The notes under the pieces: model-generated
Told to the model about the DNA's origin: nothing
The model's database searches: none
What the model saw: the letters and a program-made list of their open reading frames with translations, nothing else
From: Dryobates pubescens
Taxonomy: Eukaryota; Chordata; Aves; Piciformes; Picidae
Direction of reading: 5' to 3'
Assembly: GCF_014839835.1 (NCBI RefSeq)
Contig: NC_071616.1
Span: forward strand, 37,217,307-37,281,306
Length of the DNA: 64,000 bases
In this document: piece by piece, positions 12,955 to 26,000 of the stretch
Numbering within the stretch: position 1 is the stretch's first letter
Layout of the letters: every line of letters starts with the position of its first letter
Made by a program: the position numbers and the translations under genes

Positions 12955-15900
12955 GCTGTGACATTCCTGTGGACTTCAGCATTTGTGAAAGGCTGAGAAA
13001 GCAAATTGAAATCTTCAGGTATGCCATTGGGCTGGAGTTGATCACGGAGCAGAACATGGGCCCGAGCTTCAGATCGTCACAGACCTTCACCCCAGATCAT
13101 GCACAATGAGAGTTGCTGCAGTGTAATTTATAATTGTGATTGCCATAAATGATCCAGAAGCTGCCTCCAGAAAGTCAAAAGGCCTAAACTCCCAACAGAG
13201 AATCGGTAAGGGGCTCAAAGCCAGCTTTCACCTGCACATTTGTATAGGATGCGAATGCTAGGAGCAGAGAGTACCTGGCCCGTGGTGGCAGACTACAGAG
13301 ACCTGACTTCCCCTCCCCTTGTGGCTTTTTTGTTGTGTTTTTTTTTTTTAAACATACATAACTTAAGTTTGCTAGTGAAATGTTAAATACAGAAACTGAA
13401 GGTAGCAGCAGCAGTCATTCAGAGCAGAGTGAACCACCCTGCAATCGCTGCCAACATCAGTGTTCCAAGTACCTGGCTGTTAGCTTGGCTAATACATTGG
13501 AAGTTGACTCCAGTCTTTCAAGAAGGGGCCTGCTGTAAGGACACTTGAGGCACAGGTTTGGGAAAGGTGTTGACCAAAACAGAGGCTGTAATTTAGCAAG
13601 CATTTCTTTAGGCAGCAGTCACTTCCTAAGCAGGAAGTGTTAGTTTCTTTTTGCTGCCCGTTACAAGTCTGTGCAGCTACAAGTCCATGTGGCTGCCCAG
13701 TCTGACTACTGGATTCATGTAGCATGTGGTCATAGCACATAGCTGTACTGGCACAGCTAGGCAGCAGGGACAGCTATTTAAACTCCACTGCCAGAAGAGA
13801 TGCTTGTTGCATTACACCCACAAGGACATTAAGGGTGCAGGCAGATGAAGCAGCTGATCCAGTGGCTCTTTGCTGTGAGAGGCAGTTGTTTCCTTGCTCT
13901 CAGCAAAGCACCTCCATAGCCACCTTTCCTCTGATGCTGGTCCTCCTCAGGTTCTTTTGTGAACCGATTCATGATGCCAAAGTTTAGTTAAATCCCCTCA
14001 CCCAAGAATCAAGTCTAGTGCTAGCACAAGGCAGACAGGCATTGCACAGCCTGGGAGACCTGGGCCAGTGAGCTGCTGATCTTATCACAGCCTGTTCTGT
14101 CCAAGTGAGCTCTAAGGTGTGGTTTCCCATCTGGGCTTATTGTTTCCTGCACTCTCCTTAGGGAACAACTCTGAAGGCAGAGCTGTGAGGAAACAAATTG
14201 GGTTTTAAGTTGTTTAACAGATGAAAATAGGGAGATGAGCAGAAGTAGCTTTGCTTTCTTATCCTGTTTACCTATCCCTTGTACGTTTTAAATTGTTTTA
14301 AACTTCATTTATCTTTAAATGTATTGGGAGCTGGACCCATGAAATAGCATTTGTGGCCCTGCATTGCTCTGGAATTATCTTTAATATATACAACAGGTCT
14401 CTAGGAGCAGTGCATCCAATAAAAAGGGTTGCAGCTGTTAAGGAAGCCCAAGATTTCTGTCAGAGAGCAAGAAGCTATTCGAGTGGCAATTTAAAGTGGC
14501 TCTTGCCATCTTTTTCACACCAAACACACAGAAGCTGTTAAAGATCAGTATGTATGAAAGTGTTTTGTCCAACAGGCTAAAAGCTGGGCTGTAGGATCCT
14601 GGTTTTCTTGTCTAACTGGCTGTGGAGAACATCAAGGTTGCTTGAATACCTTTAGTCTCCAAGTGCAAACCCTGCCTTGTCCTAAATAGAAACAGCTACA
14701 GAGACAACAGTTGGCAGCTAGCTCACCAAAAATGTGTATCTTCTCCTCATCACAAAATGTAAAGATGAAGTTATTCATCATAAGAATAGAGAGCTATTAC
14801 TTGTGTGACTAAGCAAAGCTTTTATCCACTTGGCCTCTTGTGATGAACATGTCACTGTCAGGCATTTGCAGTTACCCATTTCATATCCCACACCTTTCCT
14901 ACTTCTGTAAAACCAAAGATTGCCCTCATGCTACCTGCTCTGCAGATTGGACTTGAAAATAATCAGCAATTCCCAGCAAGGGGAGGGGGGGAAGTAGCAC
15001 ACTCAAGCCCTCACTGATCTTGCCAAGCAGTTTGGAGCTACGGAAGTTTATGCCCTGCTGTGTACCTCAGTCCACTTCCTCGAGTCAGCAGCACAAGTTT
15101 GACTGTGACTGATGAAGACACCCCCTTCTCCTGTCTCAGCTTTTATGGCACTAGGGTGCAAGGTGTGCCTTTCACTGAGTAAGTTCAGTCAGCAACAGCT
15201 GCCCATACTCATCCAACCACTGACACCTTGCTCCAAATTCAGGCTGTTTCTTTGCAGTATGTATCCTGTGTTCCTCCTCGCCAGAATCTGTTTTGAGATC
15301 CATCTTGGGAAATTCCTCCAAACCTCTGTTTCTTCCTCACCAAGAGCTTCTATTTGAGCACAGAAAAAAAGTTGTGGCCTTTTCTCAACCACAACAAACA
15401 TTTGGTATTCCCTTCCTCTAGTGTCTGGCAAAACTTGGTGTATGGTCTGTCTGCACAAGGTGACTGCACATGTGTTCATTTTGTCTTCAGGGAGCCCCTG
15501 TGTTGACTTTTGCATTCTCAGAGAACACAAAGTGGGATGCAGTGGTTCCTAGCCAGGCTGTGTTGCTCCTGAGCACTAGCCAGTTGAATAGTCCAAAGGT
15601 CATCTTTCAGTCTGATCCAGTGCTGTGACAAACTCTTACTGGATCTTGGGGCTAAAAGCTGTAAGCAGCAAGGCTGTCACTGGAAAGGAAGGTGGGGTGT
15701 TACATACAGGGAACAGGCAGCAGCAGATCTGCCAACTGGAGAGATGCTGGACCTGAGGAGTACTTAGGAGTTTGGTTTTGTCTGAGGGGAGGAGGATGGT
15801 CTAGAACATGGCAGGTACCACACAGAGGAAGATTCTTTTCTGTCTTCTTTGCCTCAGACTCTGGTACTGGGAAGCAGCTACCCCCTACTCTAGTACCAAA

Positions 15901-16606
15901 GTTGCATGAAATCTGAATGCTCAGGGTATTGTCTGAACTGTCAGCGGTACATGTCGTTAACTGTAGCAAAACTGCTGCTCTCTCTCAGGGGCCTGAGTCT
16001 GCAGTCACAAGAAGAACAAAAACTCTGCTCAAAGCTTGCTTTTGCAAGGAATTGCAGAACTGAGCCCCTGCTGTTTACATCTGAATTACTCAAGGTGGGT
16101 GGAGGAATCTAGAGAAGCTAGTCAAGCCCTCACCCTAGTGCAATGAGATTATTTATTAGCTTAACTAAGCAGCCTTTTTAGAGAGGAGTTCTACTCACAG
16201 CCCTGGCTTTTAATCTCCTCCTTCTTCATAATGTCTTTTAGCTGGTCACTAACAGGAACTGCCTAATAGAAGTGACTGGAGAAGCACAAATAATGGCTTT
16301 CAGTTCAAAACTTAGGTTTCATTCTCTTTGATGTTAATTTCTGATCCTGGTCAAGCATATGTGTAAAGCTGGCCCATGGGCAGTGCTCACTTGATTTTCT
16401 GAGTGTCAAATGTCTAATGCAGGAGGCTGGGGTTTGGAACCCAAGACAGAGTATCTTGAATGTCTATTTTAGTAATTAAAGCATTTTTAACAATATTCAA
16501 GAGAGTGTGGTGCAGTTTTCTTTCCTAGATCATCTTATTGCCTTGCATCTCTTTCTCATGGAGCCCTTAGACTTGCCAGTTCCACACCCCCACTATTCCA
16601 AATAAA
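12955..16606 (+). other. ENTPD5: Probable ENTPD5 3' UTR
   Basis: About 3.6 kb follows the ENTPD5 stop without any recognisable gene, repeat or RNA. Candidate poly(A) signals on the plus strand are AATAAA at 14418-14423, ATTAAA at 16475-16480 and AATAAA at 16601-16606. A long 3' UTR is plausible for this gene, but the end used cannot be told from sequence alone. Confidence 0.5.
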
Positions 16607-16995
16607 GCACCAAGGGAAAGGGTGAAAGGAAGAGCAACTCCAGCTGCCACTGTGAGTGGTCTCCCTCTCATGAAAACTACCCCTTCTTTCTAAGTCTAGT
16701 GCTAAGAACCCAGGAGTGACACTACAGACCTAGAAATCACATCAGAGAAACCCAAGAATAACCAATCAGCAAAAGCTGCACCTGGCAAAATTCAGCCCTG
16801 TGCCAAAAAAGAGACAGCTGCTTCCACCTCAGTTTTGAAATCAGAGAGCCCAAATTAAAAGCACAATGTACATGGTTCTGTGGCTGAAGACGTGGTGCTA
16901 CAGGAAGAGACTCCAACTCCTCTTGGGGAGAGCAGATAAAGCAGAACTTTTGCAGGAAGGAGTGGATGATGCAATATACAGCTCAACCCTTTGCT

Positions 16996-17001
16996 TTTAT
17001 T
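16996..17001 (-). terminator. COQ6: COQ6 poly(A) signal AATAAA
   Basis: TTTATT on the plus strand reads AATAAA on the COQ6 strand, about 90 bases after the COQ6 stop. It is the first canonical signal and implies a very short 3' UTR. The nearest ENTPD5 signals (16475, 16601) lie about 400-520 bases away on the other strand. Confidence 0.7.
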
Positions 17002-17092
17002 GTTGAATTCTGTTATTTTAACTTAAGTGAGTCACAGTCCTTATAATGGCAATGCAGTCACTGGTGACTTGCTGTTCCAAGCTGACAAGAGA

Positions 17093-20000
17093 TCACTTGC
17101 TGGCAAAAGCCATGATTTGCTCCTGAAAGAGAAGAAAAGGGTAAAGGATTTATAAGCTGGTATGAAGCACACATCCTAGAAAGCAGTTATAGTCTCCTTC
17201 CCCTTTATATATATTTGGGCAACAACTCTGGGTCAGCCATTCTAGCCAAGTGCAGAGCAGCCAGCCCTCTGTGCTGGGAAAGTAAAGATGCAGCATTCCT
17301 TTCCTTCTCAGGCAGCACAAAACAGAGGTGTTACCAACAGGTTCTCTACTCAGAGTAGAGGTCTTCATTTGATTTTCTGCTTTAAACAGAAAAAAACCAC
17401 ACTGAAGCAACAGCATGGTCCTTTTTTTCCCCTAGTGTAACCCAAGACAGACATCTTGCTAGTGGCAGCTGCTCTGCCTTAAGAATTTATTGCTCTTCAG
17501 CAGTGTTTTAACTGTGACCATAACATCAAGGAAAAAGGTCACCCCTGTTTAACAGGAAGAAGGTGACTTGAATTGGTGAAATAAAACACTCAAATGCAGA
17601 CATGAGGAATCTAATTTAAATGTGCTTATGAGCTTTGAGAGCAGGTAGCTTAAGGAACCTCATGAAAATCCAGCAGAATTTAGGCAGACTGTGTTCAAGA
17701 CTGAACCTCCTCACCACTGCCTTTCTCAGGTAACTTCCATTACAGAGACTTGGGCTTTCTACTTCTACACGAGGCAATACTACTTTATGGGGAGGGTAAT
17801 GGAACACTGGAACAGGCTGCTCAGAGAGGCTGTGGAGGCTCCTCCTTCACTGAATAGAATAGAATTAACCAGGTTGGAAGAGACCTTTGAGAGCATGAAG
17901 TCCAACCTAGCAGCCAACACTATCTAATCAAGTAAACATGGCACCAAGCACCCCATCCAGTCTCTTCCTAAACACCTCCAGTGATGGTGACTCCACCACC
18001 TCCCTGGGCAGCACATTCCAATGGGCAATCACTTTCTGTGAAGAATTTCTTCCTAACATTCAGCCTAAACCTCCCCTGGTGCAGCTTGAGACTGTGTCCT
18101 CTTGTTCTGGTGCTGGTTGCCTGGGAGAAGAGACCAACCCCCACCTGGCTACAACTTCCCTTCAGGTAGTGGTAGAGAGCCAATAAGGTCTCCTCTGAGC
18201 CTCCTCTTCTCCAGGCTAAGCAACCCCAGCTCCCTCAGCCTCTCCTCACAGGGCTTGTGCTCCAAACCCCTCCCCAGCTTTGTTGCCCTTTTCTGGACAC
18301 ATTCCAGCAAGTCAACATCCTTCCTAAACTGAGGGGCCCAGAGACTTTTCAAAACCTCCCTGGGATGATCTTGCTTTGGCAGGGGGATGGGACTCGATTT
18401 CTGGATGTCCCTTCCAAGCCCTAACATTCTGTGATTCTGTCATGAGGGAGCAATTCCACAAGGCAAAACAGCACATAAACAGGTGACTTGTTTGAGCTGC
18501 ACACCACAGCTGTCAAGGCACCTGATCTGATTCTTAGACATCAGGTGCTTTGCAGAGCTGGTTTTTCATAGTGCACTTCTGGAATGCAATTCAAGGTTCC
18601 ACATTTTAATTCTGTAGCACAATAAAGATTTCTACTGATTTCTACCCTCTAATTACTGATAGAGTATGGACACTTGGATCCCTTCCTTCTGCTGTAGGAG
18701 AAAACACTTACTGCTGAGCTGTCAGTTGTTTAGGAACTCCTCAGGCTCCTTCAGGACACAAAAATCTCAGTTTGAACAAGTAACATTTTCTGAACAAAAA
18801 GGTTTTGTGTAAAACAAATCTCACAGCTTCTGTATGTTTCAATGAATAGTTCTGGACTCTTCCTACAGCTCTCACTGAAGTGAGATTCTTACCTTGACAG
18901 GAGGCAGGGCATTTGTGGCTTGCAATCCCCATGTCCTGAGCAACACCAAGGGAGTCAGCTTCGTGGAGTAAAGCCTCTTTAGCATATCAGTAGCAGCTAT
19001 CAAGGAGACATTGTGCCTCTGTCGCTCTGTCTCGAACTTTAAGAGATGTTTTAAGGAGCCTAGAAGAGATGATTGAATGCTTTGGTTAGGACTGCCACAA
19101 ACAACTGTGCCTCTTATCTCTCTAGCAGTCTCCACTGACAACTGAAAACACAGAAAGGGGGAAGTGGTATAAAGGCCTCCTTCCCTCAGTTAGTGCTCTA
19201 TCTCACCCCCTTTTTAACTTCCATCCTGCAGAATTTACTTACTTTTAAGCAGCTTTGAGATTTGTAGCATGGGAGCTGCACTCAAGATTCTTTAACTGCT
19301 CCACAGCCAACTGGCAGCAAAACAGTTTTGCTTCAAAGACACTTTTGAAGCATGCTTAAACCTGCACAGAGGCAATGCTTGTTCTGGTGTTAGCAACAAA
19401 GGCCTGTCAGACTAATCAGCTTCCTGCCACTTCATTACCGTGGATCCTTACCCAGATCACTCCCGTTGAAGGATGCTGCACGGAGGTGATGAGCTAAACA
19501 GGCAATGTCACCAAAGCCCAGGTTCACACCTTGTCCTGCAAGTGGGTGGACTCTGTGAGCAGCATCCCTGGAGCAAGAGAAGACAGATATTGATATCCTT
19601 TCCTGAAGAAAGCCTTAAGGGCTGGCAAGCCCCAGAAGGGATCAGTACAGCATTCCTCATCTCTCTCCTGTAAGCACCACTTTACAGCAGCATACATGCT
19701 GCATGCACTACCTCCTTGCATGCTGTGCTCAACTACCTGACTGCCTCTGCAGCTGTAAGCAGCAAGACAAAGGGGAAATAACATAAAAGTAGGTGACCAG
19801 CCAAGGTCTTCCCTCAGAGGACAGTTCCACATGTGGAACAGGCCTTAATTTTCTTTCTAAGTGCCCTCAGCACAGCAGGAGCTGTGACTCTGGGACATTT
19901 CACAAACACATAGCCATCATGAATGCAAAGAAGTGGAATATCAGTGAACAGAAACAAAAATCAGGTTCTTTTATGACCAGACATACCTGCAAAGGGCAAA

Positions 20001-23000
20001 GCCATACATATTGATAAAGGAGTCTTAGGGAAATGAAGTTTGGGCATGAAATTAAGGTCATGCACTCTGAACAGGCACAGGGTACCTGAAACGCTATAGA
20101 GCATCCAAGTACTACTATCAACTACCAGTGTACTGCAGCTGTGGTAGAGAAAAAGACATGCAAGCTTAGAAAGTAAAAGGTGAGGCATTTCCTGTTCCTG
20201 TAAGCCCCCATACAAAAGCTTATGCCATCCCATCTGGAGCAACTTGTGTTCAAGAAAGGGGGGTTTAAAACTCAAGCTGGTACACGAAGAACGAGGCTGG
20301 GGGAAGAACAAGTCCCGCATGGGATACCAGACTGTGTCATGGGACCACACAAACCAGAAAAGAGAAATTCCCTCACAATTTACACAGCACACAAAAGAAC
20401 TTTGTTGACACAAGAGCACAGGGTGAAAATTGAGGCTGGATATAAACCACATCAAAACAATAACTTGTGTGGAACTGTCCAGGGTGTTGGCTGGGAGTTG
20501 CTACTCTCACATCTTTCCTAAGCACAGGCCCCACTGGCTGGGAGTTGTTACATCATTCCTAAGCACAGGCCCCACTGGCTGGGAGTTGTTACATCATTCC
20601 TAAGCACAGGCCCCACTCTTTGGGACTTGCTACACTCACATCATTTCTGAGCGCACACCACACTGTTTGGGACTTGCTACACTCACATCATTTCTGAGCA
20701 CACACCACACTCTTTGGGACTTGCTATACTCACATCATTTCTGAGCACACACCACACTCTTTGGGACTTGCTACACTCACATCATTTCTGAGCGCACACC
20801 ACACTGTTTGGGACTTGCTACACTCACATCATTTCTGAGCACACACCACACTGTTTGGGACTTGCTACACTCACATCATTTCTGAGCACACACCACACTG
20901 TTTGGGACTTGCTATACTCACATCATTTCTGAGCACACACCACACTGTTTGGGACTTGCTACACTCACATCATTTCTGAGCACACACCACACTGTTTGGG
21001 ACTTGCTATACTCACATCATTTCTGAGCACACACCACACTGTTTGGGACTTGCTATACTCACATCATTTCTGAGCACACACCACACTGTTTGGGACTTGC
21101 TACACTCACATCATTTCTGAGCACACACCACACTGTTTGGGACTTGCTATACTCACATCATTTCTGAGCACACACCACACTGTTTGGGACTTGCTACACT
21201 CACATCATTTCTGAGCACACACCACAGTTTGGGACTTGCTACACTCACATCATTTCTGAGCACACACCACACTGTTTGGGACTTGCTACACTCACATCAT
21301 TTCTGAGCACACACCACAGTTTGGGACTTGCTACACTCACATCATTTCTGAGCACACACCACACTGTTTGGGACTTGCTATACTCACATCATTTCTGAGC
21401 ACACACCACACTGTTTGGGACTTGCTACTCTCACATAATTTCTGAGCACACACCACACACTCACAAGATCACGGGATGTTAGGGGTTGGAAGGGACCTCT
21501 GAAGATCATGGAGTCCACCCCCATCACTCAAGGATCCGCTGCTGACCTTACCCGATGAGAGCCAGGCGGTGCTGGACGTACTCTGTTGCATGCCCCATTC
21601 CAAGAGGGAACATGGCTCGACTCTCTGGCTCTACTTCAGCAATGCTTGGGGGCAACTGTCGGACTGCAGTCCCTGAGGGCTTCAGGAGCGAAAGAGCTGA
21701 GCGGAACATGGCCCCAGCTGTATCAATGAAGTCGGAGTGGTTTACGTTGCTCCACTGAAAAAAACCACATCTTTAGATGGTAACCCAAACTACACGTACA
21801 GGAGAATCCAGCTGACAAAAAACCATCTGAGTATGCTGCAAATACTGAATTTTAGCCACTTGGACAAAACCATACAGTAGAACAAATAAGTTCTAGGGTG
21901 CATAAGCTTCCAGCTAAGATGAGCCTACCCTTCCCACCTTTTGGAAACTGAGGGCAGCTTATTTGTGACTTTTGAACAAAACTAATTCAGTCCCAAGGGG
22001 TTATCTTTTCTCTGCTATGTGCCTTTTCAGTATCATCCTCACCAGGGGAAGGAACTTGAGAATTCACCTCTCTCATTACTGTCTTTTAGACTGTTGGGTT
22101 CCACGGTGTTTTTCGTGATTACAGCACTCAGCCTCATACCTACCACAAGGCTGATACTCACAAAGGCAGAGTTGATGCTATCCACAAAACTTTCCTCATC
22201 GATAGCAAGAAGTTCTGATGCATGCTCATGAGATGTAGACCAGACCAGAGAGCTGGCAGTGTCAGACAGCTAGTTTAAGAGAACGTCAAGGGTAAGTATC
22301 AAGAGAAAAAGGAAGCAAAAAAAACCCAACAATGAGCAAAGATTTCCCCTCTGCCCTGTCCCACATCAGTCCCCCTGCACGTTATTCTTCCAGCCCAACT
22401 CGCTACAACAAAGTGAGAGAGCAGGAAAGGAAAACAAATGCAGTGACTGAAAAGTAAAGGGCAGGTGGACAGATTCTTAAGAGAACTAGCACAGAAAGGC
22501 ACAGACAGAAAGCAAGCTACTAGATAAGAACAGGCTACAAAGGGTTTTAAGTAAACGAGAGAGGCCACGAATCGCCTTACCGGAAGAAGCGCAATTGGCC
22601 CCGTGGGAAGGAACCGCTGCCACGCTACATTATTGTCTGTGGCCTACAACGCAAAGAAGCAAGCGGACAGTTATTGACTGGTGGCCTGGATCACCTGTTT
22701 AAGCTGTTCTGCTGCTTATGGAGGAGTCAGTTAGCAGACTTTCACCTCAGACAAATGAAGGGTTGCCACTACAGCTGACTGGTCATACTGATGCTCAATG
22801 TTCTTAATTTCAGCTTCCTTCCGGACTACCGAGTTATGACCATCTGCACCAATCTGCAAAACAGGGATACAAGGCAACCTCTTCAGCAGCTCCCAAGAAA
22901 GGCAACATTCCAGTCTACAAACTTCAGCCTGCACATCCACATGTTTGGTTTATTCAGGAGGAAATAAAAGGTAAAAAAAAAAAGAAAAAAGGAAAAAATT

Positions 23001-26000
23001 GCCCCAAACCAGAAGAGTTGAACCCTTCTGCTCTTGTCCAGCTCAGCAGAGTCACCTTCATCCACAGTATCACAGTATAACTAAGGTTGGAAGAGGCCCC
23101 AAGGATCATCGAGTCCAACCCGTCTCCACAGACCTCATGACTAGACCATGGCACCAAGTGCCACGTCCAATCTCCTCTTGAACACCTCCAGGGACGGTGA
23201 CTCCACCACCTCCCTGGGCAGCGCATTCCAATGACGAATGACTCGCTCAGTGAAGAACTTTCTCCTCACCTCGAGTCTAAACCTCCCCTGGCACAGCTTG
23301 GGACTGTGTCCGGCACAGAAAAGGCCACACACTGTGCCCCCCAGCAGCTCTCACAGAGTCAGCCACTCACCTCACTCAAGCCCTCCATGTGGGTGGAGGG
23401 GCACACAAGGATCAGAACCAAATCCAGCGGAAAGGACTTGGGTGAGCGATGATCCTTGACCAACAAGAAATAAGAAGTCTAGTTACCAGCAACTTGGTCT
23501 GAAGTCTGCGTCCGTCAGCTAACTCAATTTGGACCCAAGGGCTCGCGTCACAGCTGGGAGAGGGAAGGGGCCAGGTATAGCCCACTGCTCTGCTTCCATA
23601 GAAAACCTCCACCCGGTCTGATGGGAACACAGAGTACCACGGTCACAGCGTGACACAGACATGACAAAGGAAACATCCCTGTAACAGCAAAGGCCACACA
23701 TGCCCTAATGGCGCCCAAAGAACTGACCCTTCCATTCCCAAGGCAGTCTGGAAGGACAGATCTGGCCAACCCTTTGTCATTGCACAGCCTACTCCAGCAA
23801 AAAAAAAATCTACATTTGGAGAGACTATGTTTTGAAGAGCTACATATGGAACTGCTTTCCTGCTGTGTAGCCTTCCAGAAGACAAGTTTCTCTCTCCCCA
23901 CTCAAGAAGCTGCCTGTATCTCAAGAGTTACTTGCTGGATAAATTATCTTTTTCCCCCTCTCATAAAGTAGTGCACACCACAGAAAGCAAGTAACTGAGA
24001 GCTCTCCACAGTAAATGAAATATTAAAGAAGTTGTCCACTACCTGCTACTGCATCTAACTGTTTTGTGAGAGCAGACATAATGACATCATTCTCCACTAT
24101 GTAACCCATGTCATCTAAGTCATCTTTCTCAAAAACGATCATGGCTTCTGAACAAGCATCCCACACCTACAAAGAAAAAATACATGACATGAAGCTACAC
24201 CGTGAAGTACTCTTCCTCAGGGACCACGAATGGATACACCCATCTGAACAGGGAAAGAATGTGGCAATCTAAAAACACAGAACTACAAGACACATCCTGG
24301 ACTAGCATCTGTTCTCAGCTGCTAAAGTACACTGTGTAATTCCTTTCACACAGTGAGCTAGCTTCACCTTAAAAACTAACTGGAAAGAAAAGTTGTTATC
24401 CTTACCTTCCTGTTACATCAAGAACATATAAAGCTACCCTACCCCTTTGCTGTGGGTTAACCCCAGCAGGCAGCTCAGCCCCACCAAGTCCCTCTCTCAC
24501 TCCCCCTCAATGGGATGGAGGAGAGAGTTGGAAGGGTAAAAGTGAGAAAATTTGTGGATTGAGATAAAGTTGGTAAAGCAAAAGCTGCACCAAAGCAAAG
24601 CAAGGAATTAATTCCCTACTTTCCCCTCTCCAGGAAAGCAGGGCTCCATCACATGGAATGGTTACTTGGAAAGACAAATGCTGTAACTGTCCCCCTTTCC
24701 TCCTTCTTTCCCTCAGCTTTTATTGCTGAGCATGACATTGTATGTTATGAAATAATCCTTAAGTCAGTTGGGTTCAGCTGTCCTGGCTGCCCCCCCATCC
24801 TGGCTTCCTCTGCACCCCCACTCTACTGGTGCGGTGGTGTGAGGAGCAGTAAAGGCTTGGCTTGGTGTAAGCACTGCTCAGCACCAACAAAAACATCCCT
24901 GTGATATCAACCCTGTTTCCAGCACACATCCAAACCACACCATCATGTAAGTTAGTATGAATAAAATTAACTCTATCTCAGCCAAACCAAATACAAACCT
25001 GTGTCTTTATTCCTGTCATTCCTGACTAGTACCCATGCCTCCATGTCTACAGCTTCCTTTAGGGAGCAGCCTTTCATCCTGTAACATCAAGATTCTGAGG
25101 ACAGCTATTTCTGAGCAGGCTGCCACTCCCCAGAAAAGTAACAGGAATCATTATAAGCATGATCTGCCCTTGAATAGAAGCACTCCTGAGAATTCAAAGT
25201 AGACAGACATATTTGCAGCCCTAAGTGAGGCACCTGCATTCGCCGGAATGGTTTCATTCTCAGGCTGCAGACATGATCCCAGGCCCCAAAACCTGAAAAA
25301 GAAGGAGGACACATATGCAGGGAGACAAGCTCACATGAGACACTGAGACCCCAACAAAACTGAAGCTCACTCCACACTCTCCTCCTCCCTCCCGGGCTAT
25401 CAATGCCCAGACTCTGCTTACACCATCCCCAGGCAGGGTCAGGTCTGCCTCAATACTTCCACAGCTCCAGCATCCCACATTACTTCACTGTTAACACAAG
25501 CCAGTAGAAAAGAAATGAGAGCTTTCCATGAACACTGTGACTTAACAGTGAATTCCACTGAGGTATCACCAAGTAATAAAACAGTCACAGAAATGCATAG
25601 CCATCGTTGTTTAGAACATTTCATTCTTCTTAAGGAATCAAGGCTGAAATCTCCCTCTAAAACGAAAATGAGTCAGGAGTACAGAGCACTCAGTGCATGC
25701 TGCTTTTGTGAACAGAACATCCCTGATGCTACAGAGAGCAAGTTACAGCCTTTCACCAGCCTAACATCACAAATATTCATGAAACAAACCAGATACCAGA
25801 ACACAGATCCCTGTGGAGAGGGACACGGATGCAAGAGGATACCAGAACATAAATCCAAGGGGAGCCTGATTTAATCACCACAGTGCAGCATACGCAATAC
25901 TGAGAGACAAAGGCAAATAACTCTGAGCTTCAGATGATGGCAGCACATGCTCAGAGATTTTCTTTAAACAAAATAAAACCCGTTCAGATATACTGTCTGA

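Noticed and set aside
20489-21458. Regular array that could be mistaken for a CRISPR-like repeat
   Set aside because: Units are contiguous with no unique spacers, in a vertebrate intron: a minisatellite.
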